DNA of 17,163 bases, taken from contig DNNE01000190.1 in assembly GCA_003487805.1 (NCBI GenBank), positions 1 to 17,163 on the forward strand, written 5' to 3'. Below the pieces are notes generated by a model. It saw nothing but the letters and a program-made list of their open reading frames with translations, was not told the DNA's origin and made no database searches. Made by a program: the position numbers and the translations under genes. This document shows, piece by piece, positions 6,606 through 13,625 of this stretch. Positions within the stretch are counted from its first letter, which is position 1; each line of letters begins with the position of its first letter. The DNA is from Blastocatellia bacterium (GTDB lineage Bacteria > Acidobacteriota > Blastocatellia > Pyrinomonadales > Pyrinomonadaceae).

Positions 6606-7997
6606 TTACGCGATTGCATCTTCGACGTTCGCCGGTTCAAGACGCGGCGCCAGGAGATGCATAATCCCCAGGGCCACCAGGTAAGTGCTGCCGGCAATCA
6701 CGAAGATTGGCAGATAAGAGCCCGTGTACTGAAGTATCAATCCGACAGTCGACGCGATCAGCATGCCGCCAATCGCGCCGGCCATTCCGCCGATCCCAAC
6801 GACCGAACCAACCGCGCGCCGCGGAAACATATCTGAAGCCATCGTGAAGATGTTCGCGCTCCAACCCTGGTGCGCCGCCGCCGCCAAACCGACAAACCCA
6901 ACGGCAACCCAAAGGTGCGACGCGCGCGCGGCAAAAATCACCGGCACAACTGCCAGCGCGCACACGAGCATCGCCGTCTTGCGTGCCTTGTTCACGGACC
7001 AGTTGCGTTTGATAAGCGTCGACGAAAGCCAACCGCCGCCGATCGAACCGATATCAGCCGCAACGTAAATGACAACCAACGGCAAACCGATCTGGGTGAT
7101 CTTCAAACCATAGTTGGTGTTCAGAAATTTCGGCATCCAGAAAAGATAGACCCACCAAATCGGATCGGTCATGAATTTGCCAATGGCAAATGCCCATGTC
7201 TGCCGGTGGGGGAACAGGCGGGCCCACGGTATTTTCGTTGTGGGTTCCGCCGGATCCGACTGTATGTATGCGAGTTCGGCCGTCGAAAGTCGCGGATGCT
7301 CTTCAGGGCGGCGATAAATCATCAGCCAGAAAACCAGCCAGATAAAACCCAAAGTGCCGGTAATGACAAACGCCCATTGCCACCCATAGTTGATCGCGAT
7401 GAAGGGCACCACCAGAGGCGCAAAAATGGCGCCGACATTCGAGCCGCTGTTAAAAATGCCAGTCGCGAGCGCGCGCTCCTTCTTGGGAAACCATTCGGCA
7501 ATCGTCTTGATTGAAGCAGGAAAGTTTCCCGCTTCGCCCAGACCCAGAGCAAAGCGCGCCGTGCCAAAGCCAAACGCCGAACGCGCCAGAGCGTGACCCA
7601 TGGCCGCGACCGACCAGAAGATTATGGCGAGTGAGAAACCTTTCCGCGTTCCGAACCTGTCCATCAGATTTCCCACGACGAGCAGCCCGATCGCATAAGC
7701 AGCTTGAAATGCCGTATTGACATAGCCGTACTGCGCCTCGCTCCAACCGATGGTGTGCTTGAAAGCTTCATCGGTCGCGAGAATGCCAAGGACCTGACGA
7801 TCGACGTAATTGATCGTGGTCGCGAAGAAGAGTAACGCGCAGATCACCCAACGGTAATTGCCTATGCGGGTGTCGATACTTTCAAAAGTCGCCGCGACCG
7901 CGCCGGTGGCGCTGGCTCCGGCAACCTGGGGCGGCGAAACATTTGATTGCGATTTCGGCAGGGCAGTTGATTTCAACGATTTGCTGAGAGGTTCCAT
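6606..7997 (-). CDS. MFS hexuronate/sugar-acid transporter (ExuT-like, anion:cation symporter family)
   Basis: Inner-membrane proton symporter of 463 residues, probably importing glucuronate, galacturonate or their unsaturated forms. A polar cytosolic N-terminus of about 45 residues is followed by about 12 hydrophobic segments. Family marks are TTINYVDRQVLG (60-71), the MFS motif A GNLMDRFGTRKG after TM2, LGEAGNFPASIKTIAEWFPKKERALATGIFNSGSNVGA in TM4-TM5 (given here as the ExuT/GudP-type core), and the central loop RRPEEHPRLS. It ends 7 bp before kdgK and lies 140 bp after the SDR gene, with a repeat in the gap. Closely related families carry glucarate or galactonate; the neighbours favour hexuronates. 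The start at ATG 7997 is the first in the frame, with only a weak upstream ribosome site. Confidence 0.9.
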   Translation of the reverse strand: MEPLSKSLKSTALPKSQSNVSPPQVAGASATGAVAATFESIDTRIGNYRWVICALLFFATTINYVDRQVLGILATDEAFKHTIGWSEAQYGYVNTAFQAAYAIGLLVVGNLMDRFGTRKGFSLAIIFWSVAAMGHALARSAFGFGTARFALGLGEAGNFPASIKTIAEWFPKKERALATGIFNSGSNVGAIFAPLVVPFIAINYGWQWAFVITGTLGFIWLVFWLMIYRRPEEHPRLSTAELAYIQSDPAEPTTKIPWARLFPHRQTWAFAIGKFMTDPIWWVYLFWMPKFLNTNYGLKITQIGLPLVVIYVAADIGSIGGGWLSSTLIKRNWSVNKARKTAMLVCALAVVPVIFAARASHLWVAVGFVGLAAAAHQGWSANIFTMASDMFPRRAVGSVVGIGGMAGAIGGMLIASTVGLILQYTGSYLPIFVIAGSTYLVALGIMHLLAPRLEPANVEDAIA

Positions 7998-8030
7998 ATT
8001 CTTTGAATCCGAACCGGCTGAAACGACAAC

Positions 8031-8119
8031 TACGAATCTACGGGAAATGAATTCGTGTGTTTTCGTGGTTAAGCATTTCCAACGTCGCTAAGCCAATACC
8101 ACGAATCCACACGAAATGA
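8031..8119. repeat. Direct plus inverted repeat, family D
   Basis: Three related units lie in the gap between the SDR gene and the transporter. Units 8031-8050 and 8100-8119 are direct copies (16 of 20 identical, around ACGAATCCACACGAAATGA), and 8051-8068 is an inverted copy that pairs imperfectly with 8099-8117. The motif resembles a dispersed repeat known to me from environmental genomes. Confidence 0.7.
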
Positions 8120-8137
8120 CTTCGCTCGAAACAGTCA

Positions 8138-8914
8138 TTACTGATTCACCCCGCTCGCGAGAAATCCGCCGTCCACGACGAGGATTTCGCCGGTAACAAA
8201 ACTCGCCGCGTCCGAGGCCAGGAACACCGCCGCGCCAGCCAGTTCTTCAACATCTCCAAAGCGCTTCATCGGCGTCCGCAACAGGAACTCGCGGCCTCGA
8301 TCGGTTTCATCCAGAAGCTTTTGATTAAGTGCTGTGCGAAAAACGCCGGGCGCGATCGCGTTGACACAGACACCATGTGGCGCCCATTCAATCGCCAGCG
8401 ATTTCGTGAGCGAAGCGACCGCAGCTTTGCTTGCTGAATAAGCCGCAACTTCAAACAGCGCGACGAACGTCGACAGCGACGCGATGTTAATGATCCGGCC
8501 ATAGCCTCGATCGATCATATGCCGGCCGAAGACCTGGCAAGCTCGCAACGTTCCAGTCAGGTTCGTATCAAAGATTTCGTTCCAGTCAGCTCCAGCAAAA
8601 TCGATCGTCGGGGCGCGTTTCGTGCGTCCGGCAGAGTTCACGAGGATGTCGACTTTTCCGAACTCAGCGATTGTCTGATCGCGCATCTTCTCGAGCGATG
8701 ATTTGTCCGAAACGTCTGAAGTTATTCGCAGCGTTCGCCGGCCGCGGTCCTCGATTTCTTTCGCCGCCGCTTCAACCTGTTCTGCTCGCCGTGATGTCGC
8801 GACCACGTCAGCGCCGGCTTCGGCCAGCCCGTGCGCGATTGCGCGGCCAATGCCCGATGTGCCGCCGATAACGACAGCAACTTTGCCGGTCAGATCGAGT
8901 GGAGCGTAAGCCAT
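8138..8914 (-). CDS. SDR-family oxidoreductase, probable sugar-acid dehydrogenase
   Basis: Cytosolic short-chain dehydrogenase of 258 residues. Seen: GGTSGIG cofactor loop (17-23), SRR at 41-43 after the second strand (suggesting NADP(H)), NSAG (93-96), catalytic Ser146 and Tyr159-x3-Lys163, VNAIAPGVFRTALN, and a C-terminal LVVDGGF. It resembles gluconate 5-dehydrogenase and glucose 1-dehydrogenase-type SDRs and is clearly distinct from the KduD in the same cluster, lacking its FQGGI and WGEPSD signatures. Within a uronate cluster it could be an SDR-type fructuronate reductase (D-mannonate oxidoreductase, as in Bacillus YjmF), a 4-deoxy-5-keto-uronate reductase like those of alginate users, or a second diketo-acid reductase. 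It sits 105 bp after the secreted cupin, behind a possible operator. Family certain, substrate open. Confidence 0.85.
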   Translation of the reverse strand: MAYAPLDLTGKVAVVIGGTSGIGRAIAHGLAEAGADVVATSRRAEQVEAAAKEIEDRGRRTLRITSDVSDKSSLEKMRDQTIAEFGKVDILVNSAGRTKRAPTIDFAGADWNEIFDTNLTGTLRACQVFGRHMIDRGYGRIINIASLSTFVALFEVAAYSASKAAVASLTKSLAIEWAPHGVCVNAIAPGVFRTALNQKLLDETDRGREFLLRTPMKRFGDVEELAGAAVFLASDAASFVTGEILVVDGGFLASGVNQ

Positions 8915-8951
8915 AAACGTTTTGCCTGCTTAACCTTCAAGGCGTACAGAC

Positions 8952-8961
8952 TTTGTACAAA
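8952..8961. promoter_or_regulatory. Perfect 10-bp palindrome TTTGTACAAA upstream of the SDR gene
   Basis: A perfect dyad lies 38-47 bases before ATG 8914 of the SDR gene. The TTGTACAA core resembles half-site arrangements bound by GntR-family uronate regulators. Directly beside it is TAAACATTT (minus strand, 8959-8967), which recurs before the secreted cupin at 9575-9583. Binding is inference; no regulator gene is in the window. Confidence 0.35.
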
Positions 8962-9019
8962 TGTTTAATCAAACACGTCCAGCAAGTGGTGAGACCAGAA
9001 AAGACTTGTTTGATGAAAT

Positions 9020-9532
9020 CTACGGTTTCTTTTTTAGCGGCTCAGCGTAGATCTTAATCAGGATCATGGTGAAGTCTTTGTTCTCGGTGCTGCGCTGATG
9101 CGGTGTGCCGCGCGGCACAACCACGAGATCGCCCTTTTTGATTTCGATAGTCTTGCCGTCGATGATCCGCGGGCTGCGCCATTCGCCCGGATCAGTTTCT
9201 TTTGGAGAGTCTAATTTTCCTCCCAGCACCAGCGTGGCCCCGCCATCGAGCACGTAATAGACGTCATCCGAAGCATCGTGCAATTCGGCTGCGGCCCCCG
9301 TTTTGTTTTTTTCGTGCTGGACCGCGACGCGCAGTTGCATTCCGGCACTGTCGATAAGTTCAGATGTTTTGTTTTCAGGTTTGAGCGTCTTTTCTAAATC
9401 ATCGAGAGACTGCGACGACATTACGACGAATGGACGAGTGGGCTCGCTCGGTTTGCGTTGAGCGAAGACCGCGACGGCTGAACCCAGGATAACGACCACG
9501 ATTATCATGAGGCGATGACAAGTCACATACAT
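9020..9532 (-). CDS. Secreted small cupin-domain protein, function unknown
   Basis: A 170-residue exported protein: residues 9-25 form a hydrophobic signal segment ending at VFAQ, so it probably acts in the periplasm. One cupin barrel is visible, with ELHDASDDVYYVLDGGATLVLGG (83-105) carrying His85, then KKGDLVVVPRGTPHQ (132-146) carrying His145. The first motif lacks a clear second His and Glu, so metal binding may be atypical. GAGGGAG lies 8 bases before ATG 9532, the best ribosome site in the window, which supports the start. It lies between the KduI/IolB-like isomerase and the SDR. It might be a periplasmic sugar isomerase or mutarotase-like factor, or a sugar-binding protein; the sequence does not decide. 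Confidence 0.75.
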   Translation of the reverse strand: MYVTCHRLMIIVVVILGSAVAVFAQRKPSEPTRPFVVMSSQSLDDLEKTLKPENKTSELIDSAGMQLRVAVQHEKNKTGAAAELHDASDDVYYVLDGGATLVLGGKLDSPKETDPGEWRSPRIIDGKTIEIKKGDLVVVPRGTPHQRSTENKDFTMILIKIYAEPLKKKP

Positions 9533-9603
9533 TGCTCTATCTCCCTCGGACCGCTATTCGTGCCGTCAGACACGAAATGTTTACAACAACGAGAAGCTTC
9601 CTT

Positions 9604-9656
9604 GGAGTGCGCTGACTTGTCAGCGCTTTCAAAGCGGCGACTAGTCGCCGCACTCC
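9604..9656. repeat. Paired-hairpin palindromic repeat, family A, copy 2
   Basis: The left arm 9604-9630 is identical to 3414-3440. The right arm contains GCGGCGAC-TA-GTCGCCGC, a perfect palindrome that differs from the copy-1 stems by paired changes. It lies between the isomerase gene and the secreted cupin gene. Confidence 0.9.
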
Positions 9657-9691
9657 ATAACCAAGCCCATCATTGCGCCGCTACGAATCGC

Positions 9692-10513
9692 CTACTTCCG
9701 GCTCGCTTCCAAACCGCTGCCGCCCTGATCAAATCCTGGCTGAACGGTCACGACGCCGAATTGACGATCTTCGACTTCTTTATGCGCGGCCATCATCCAC
9801 ACGAAATTGATCGGATGCCCGGGCACCGAAACATTCGGGTGGAAACCCTTCGGCATGACCACGGCATCGCCGTCACGGACGACACCGATGAATTCCGGTT
9901 CGTCTGGATTCGTGTAGACGAATTGCACACCGAAAGCAGGCGCCGGCATATCGTAATAAACGTATAGCTCTTCGAGAATCGCCGCGTGTTCGTGCGGCGG
10001 CCAACTGGTCCAATGGCCCGGCTCTGAAGTAGTAAAGCCGGCGAGAATCCGTCCCGCTTCCACATTTTTTCCCAGCGTGATATTCACGGTGCGCGAATTC
10101 GAGGCGCCGCCCGTCTTGAATCTCAGCGAGCTGTCCTTTTCGACATCCGCGTAACGCACCACCTGCAGGGGATACTTCTTTTCGACCTGCGCTGAACATT
10201 CGACGAGGTCCACGGCGCTCTCAGTCGTGACTTCGATCTGACTGTCACGCGGCAAGTAAATTGAATCGTATTGATCAATCTGGTTCGCCACGCCATCACA
10301 GGTTATGGTGCACTGACCAGAAAGACAGATCAGACCGGACTCCAACTCGCCGGTTGAAAAGCTTACGTGCGGGGACTCGCTATCCAGGATAATGCGGCCA
10401 TAAACCAGATGCTTCATCGCGCTGTTCTCAGGCGTGATCGAAATCGTGCGGCCTTTCCGGGCGTTCGTATTGCGAAAAATTAATTGTTTGTCTTCCTTCA
10501 TTTGTGTGCTCAT
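9692..10513 (-). CDS. KduI/IolB-family isomerase, probable 5-keto-4-deoxyuronate isomerase
   Basis: Two-cupin isomerase of 273 residues. In this cluster it most likely converts 5-keto-4-deoxyuronate (from KdgF) to 2,5-diketo-3-deoxygluconate for KduD. The metal site is visible in the second cupin: PPHEH (173-176 gives His174 and His176), Glu181 or Glu182 in LEELYVYY, and His225 in MPKGFHP. The sequence (SRTVNITLG, GHWTSWPPHEH, FGVQFVYT, VRDGDAVVMPKGFHP) is nearer to IolB, the 5-deoxyglucuronate isomerase of inositol breakdown, than to E. coli KduI, although both share one Pfam family. No other iol gene is present, so the pathway context argues for the KduI reaction. GAAAGG lies 9 bases before ATG 10513. 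The gap upstream is an octamer repeat. Fold secure, exact reaction inferred. Confidence 0.85.
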   Translation of the reverse strand: MSTQMKEDKQLIFRNTNARKGRTISITPENSAMKHLVYGRIILDSESPHVSFSTGELESGLICLSGQCTITCDGVANQIDQYDSIYLPRDSQIEVTTESAVDLVECSAQVEKKYPLQVVRYADVEKDSSLRFKTGGASNSRTVNITLGKNVEAGRILAGFTTSEPGHWTSWPPHEHAAILEELYVYYDMPAPAFGVQFVYTNPDEPEFIGVVRDGDAVVMPKGFHPNVSVPGHPINFVWMMAAHKEVEDRQFGVVTVQPGFDQGGSGLEASRK

Positions 10514-10550
10514 TTCTTGTTACCTTTCGTTGTGCGTCCCTGTCAAGAAT

Positions 10551-10608
10551 TGATTCATTGATTCATTGATTCATTGACTCATTGGATCAATGGATCAATG
10601 ATTCAATG
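10551..10608. repeat. Octamer tandem array with inverted halves, family E
   Basis: From 10553 seven 8-base units run in register: ATTCATTG three times, ACTCATTG, GATCAATG twice, then ATTCAATG. The last three units are near reverse complements of the first ones, so the array can fold on itself. It fills the gap between the GH88 fusion and the isomerase, and the fusion's TGA stop lies within its last unit. Confidence 0.9.
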
Positions 10609-13203
10609 TATTCCGTGCTCGTCCAGCCACAGAAGATCTTCGAGTAAATAATAATTGCCGTAAACCAGCATGCCGTCGCCCGGTCGCGTGCTTGAGCCGT
10701 GACGCAGAACTCCCGGCGGCGTTTTATCGTCCGCGTACACTGGTGTCAAATATCGATCGATGAGCGACTGAACGATGCGTTCGCCTTCACGACGATAGTT
10801 CGCGGCTCGCGTTTGATCCTGCGTTAACTCCGAGAGGTGCAACAGCCCACCCGCGATCAGCGCCCCAGCCGATGCGTCTCGGTTACGAAAGTGTACGCCT
10901 TCATCCACAAAGTCATACCAGGGTACGCCGTCCTCCGGCAGATGATCTAAAACGTAAGCAGCGACCTTCTCAGCCGTAGCGAGCATCCGCGCATCTTTTG
11001 TTTCACCGTAAGCGACAGTGAAACCGTATAGCGCCCAGGCTACGCCGCGCGACCACGTAGTGTCAGCAGCGAAACCCTGGTGAGTATGTGTGAACACTCT
11101 TTCACCTGGTTTCGCATTGTTCGGGAATTTCAAATTGCTGTTTGCGCCTTGCGACGAGAAAAACTCCTGACGATTGTCGCCGGGATTGTAATGAACTGAT
11201 TGAGCCACTGACCCGTCGCGACGAACAAGCCACTCGGCTGATCGGAGCGCATGTTTCAATCCAAGTTCGCGCCACTGTGGATCATTGGTCTCGCGTGAAG
11301 CCCACCACCAGATTTGCAGATTCATCATCGTATCGATGATCGTGTCATCACCGTTGACGCTCCAGGCGGCCACGAGTTCCGTCTTTGGATTGTAAAGCTC
11401 TTTCAAACGCGCGGCCGCTCGCAGTCCAGCCTCGCGATACTTTGCATCTTTCGTTTGCCGGTAACCGAGCACCGACGAGTAATAGTTTATGAAGCCCGTA
11501 TCGTGATTCTCAGTCGATTCTTTTCCAAGAAAGCGCGCGTTCCAGGATTCCGCCCAACGGCGAAAGCGTTCATCTTTCGTCTTCGCGTAGAGTTGCCAGA
11601 GTTCTGCCGCCCAGAATTCGCCCGTCCAGAAAAAACCTTTCTGCCCTTTCCATTCGCCCGTTTTGTTATCGCCTTCAGTGAAGAAGCCATCGCCTTTATC
11701 ACGCGTAACTTCTTCGGCCGGAGTGCGCAAAACAACCGGCTCCCATTTGGCCACGTCCCGCTGGGCCGACTGTTTCAATAAATCAATCGCTTCTGCATAA
11801 GATTTCTTCTTCGCCGGTTGCAGAGTGTCCGGCGGAGCGGACTGCGGCGCCGCACTTGTTGAGATTACTTTGACTCGAGCCGGTTGCGTCAGCCGACGGC
11901 TGGTTGCTTGAACGAAGTTAGCGAACTGTTCCGCGGTTCGCGGCGTCGCGATGGGCGCAGTTAACGACCCGTAACGAAATCTCGAATCCGCCGAATCAGC
12001 ATTTATCGTGAGATCGTCGGTGTTCTCCTGATCCCAAACACCGGTGACGTACCAATCTGCTTTTCCAGTTTCAAACTGTGGTTGCACCAGCAGGTTAAGC
12101 GGATCGTCGGCGATCGATTTGCTGTCCTTGCCCAGCGCGATGATCGCCAAACCTAAATTCTGATTCGGCAGCATGTGAATCGCAGTCGCCGGCGGACCTT
12201 CTTCTTCTACTTGAGGTCCCCACCATGCGCGAATGAACGCCGGATCAGTCGCCGTTGGAGTGAAAACCTTTTCCTGCAGATCAGGCTGTCGCACAATTCC
12301 AGTCACCAGCGTCAGTCCATCAGCGCCCTCGGCCGTGACGCGATGATCAAAGCCACGTTCGCCGGCCCATTGCGTCATGCGGCTAACAAGATTGACTTCA
12401 CGCCCGCCGACTTTCCATCCTTTGTAAGTAAGTTCGACGACCGCACGCACTGGACCAGCGCTGACGATGCGCCATTTTCGTTCCGCAACTTCGGAAACTC
12501 TTACCGCCTTGCCATCGACGAGAGCAGCGACCGCGCCGATTCCGATCGCGTCTCCAATGCGATAAATGTCGCGGCCGAGCGGCGATTCCCAGTGATAGAC
12601 GTATTCGGGAGCGCCAAACATTTCCAGGTACAAACCCGGACGGCGCTTGCCCCAGACATCGATCGCGTTGCGCTTGTCGAAATATATTCGCCAGGCGGTC
12701 GCTTCGGACTCCCAACCGAGCCCATCAAATTTCATCGTGAATTTTGCGTCGGTCCGTTTTGGATAATCGCTACGCAAGCGTTGCATCGTCGCCGTCTCGC
12801 CGTAAGCGATCGTGACAATCCGTGTCTGCTTTGGTTTCAGGTCGATCTGAAAAGCGAGTTCGTCATACTTGTTATCGCCGTCCAGATCGTCTGCTTGTGA
12901 AGGCAGCTCAATTGTTTGCAGCGTTCTCGCATCTTCGTCCAGCGTTGACGCCTCGCTGGCCGTAACGATTGCATCGCCGGCTTTGAAATCCGGCGCGACT
13001 CGCTTCAATTCGGCGACGCTGATAACAATGTCCTCGGCCAAACGAGTTTCATCGGACGGATTAGTTATTGCGAGTTTGAGGACCTTGATGCGCGGCGCTG
13101 CCACGACGGGTCCGGCTATTAGCAGCAGGAACAGACAGATCAGTACTGTGAAATTCTTTGCGTGCAAGAGTTTTTCTCTGAGTCGAGACAACATCGGAAT
13201 CAT
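10603..13203 (-). CDS. Secreted DUF4861-GH88 fusion, unsaturated uronyl hydrolase
   Basis: Exported 866-residue protein with two parts. After a signal segment (about 17-36) comes a beta-rich DUF4861-type region (about 40-445; WESEATAWRIYFDKRNAIDVWGKR, GRDIYRIGDAIGIGA, VNLVSRMTQW, quoted as separate stretches). A linker rich in Ala, Pro and Lys (about 446-468) leads to a GH88 (alpha/alpha)6 domain to the end. GH88 marks are GFFWTGEFWAAELWQLY, NHDTGF with Asp568, DTMMNLQIWWWAS with Asp624, FTHTHQGFAADTTWSRGVAW, and YGNYYLLEDLLW. The two Asp match the catalytic pair of unsaturated glucuronyl hydrolase. It should release 4,5-unsaturated uronic acid from lyase-made oligosaccharides, feeding KdgF. 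ATG 13203 was chosen; TTG 13224 and ATG 13194 are also possible and no start has a clear Shine-Dalgarno. DUF4861 has no function I can name. Confidence 0.88.
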   Translation of the reverse strand: MIPMLSRLREKLLHAKNFTVLICLFLLLIAGPVVAAPRIKVLKLAITNPSDETRLAEDIVISVAELKRVAPDFKAGDAIVTASEASTLDEDARTLQTIELPSQADDLDGDNKYDELAFQIDLKPKQTRIVTIAYGETATMQRLRSDYPKRTDAKFTMKFDGLGWESEATAWRIYFDKRNAIDVWGKRRPGLYLEMFGAPEYVYHWESPLGRDIYRIGDAIGIGAVAALVDGKAVRVSEVAERKWRIVSAGPVRAVVELTYKGWKVGGREVNLVSRMTQWAGERGFDHRVTAEGADGLTLVTGIVRQPDLQEKVFTPTATDPAFIRAWWGPQVEEEGPPATAIHMLPNQNLGLAIIALGKDSKSIADDPLNLLVQPQFETGKADWYVTGVWDQENTDDLTINADSADSRFRYGSLTAPIATPRTAEQFANFVQATSRRLTQPARVKVISTSAAPQSAPPDTLQPAKKKSYAEAIDLLKQSAQRDVAKWEPVVLRTPAEEVTRDKGDGFFTEGDNKTGEWKGQKGFFWTGEFWAAELWQLYAKTKDERFRRWAESWNARFLGKESTENHDTGFINYYSSVLGYRQTKDAKYREAGLRAAARLKELYNPKTELVAAWSVNGDDTIIDTMMNLQIWWWASRETNDPQWRELGLKHALRSAEWLVRRDGSVAQSVHYNPGDNRQEFFSSQGANSNLKFPNNAKPGERVFTHTHQGFAADTTWSRGVAWALYGFTVAYGETKDARMLATAEKVAAYVLDHLPEDGVPWYDFVDEGVHFRNRDASAGALIAGGLLHLSELTQDQTRAANYRREGERIVQSLIDRYLTPVYADDKTPPGVLRHGSSTRPGDGMLVYGNYYLLEDLLWLDEHGIH

Positions 13204-13269
13204 GTTAGAAAGGGGTGCCTGCAAACCGGTTTTTCGAATTCAGTTTGAAGTGCAAGAGAACATCGTTCC

Positions 13270-13441
13270 TTTTCGCTCCAGAGGAGCGAGATGTTTATAG
13301 CTACCAGCTCCCTTCTTTATTGATAAGCTCCGTAGGAGCGCAATCGCATTTCTCTGCGCCGTGCCGGTTTCGCTCCTAAAGGAGCGAGATATTTCGGTTT
13401 GCGCTTTCTGCTATAAACATCTCGCTCCTCTGGAGCGAAAA
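13270..13441. repeat. Palindromic repeat cluster, family F, with perfect 31-bp inverted repeat
   Basis: Arms 13270-13300 and 13411-13441 are exact reverse complements over 31 bases. Each holds a hairpin CGCTCC-loop-GGAGCG with loops AGA or TCT. Two more hairpins of the same core lie between them: GCTCC-GTA-GGAGC near 13326 and CGCTCC-TAAA-GGAGCG near 13373. The four hairpins occupy about 170 bases upstream of the GH88 fusion. Confidence 0.9.
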
Positions 13442-13469
13442 CGAAATCATCTCTCTCAGGGCTCATAGC

Positions 13470-13565
13470 TCACTTCAGAGTGAACTGCTCTTTCAGTCCG
13501 CCAATCATGACATCAAACTCGCCGGGCTCAACGATTGGTTTGTTGTCGGCGCCAATAAATCGGAA
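13470..13565 (-). pseudogene. C-terminal remnant of a family-3 glycoside hydrolase (Fn3-like domain)
   Basis: Reading right to left, an open stretch ending in TGA (13470-13472) gives FIGADNKPIVEPGEFDVMIGG followed by LKEQFTLK and stop. This matches the very end of GH3 beta-glucosidases, whose Fn3-like C-terminal domain carries the VEPGEF-V-IG motif. A stop codon lies just upstream in frame (13587-13589), and an adjacent frame reads KDFDPVSDL, hinting at a frameshift in the same decayed domain. There is no start and no catalytic domain. It sits 60 bases after the beta-glucuronidase stop, suggesting that a GH3 gene was once here and that deletion or repeat insertion removed the rest. Confidence 0.6.
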
Positions 13566-13625
13566 ACAGGATCGAAGTCTTTGTCCTCATCTATCTTTTC
13601 CTGGCAACCGCGCTGTTAACAAAGG

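Noticed and set aside
6870..7514. 214-codon plus-strand open frame
   Set aside because: Antisense to the transporter; its composition mirrors membrane-protein codons read in reverse.
9692..10513. Inositol catabolism role for the IolB-like protein
   Set aside because: No other iol gene in the window; all neighbours belong to uronate breakdown. Kept only as an alternative.
10551..10608. Possible CRISPR-like array
   Set aside because: Units are 8 bases with no spacers and the array reverses orientation; there are no cas genes.
12175..12900. 241-codon plus-strand open frame
   Set aside because: Antisense within the DUF4861-GH88 gene, no recognisable domain or ribosome site.
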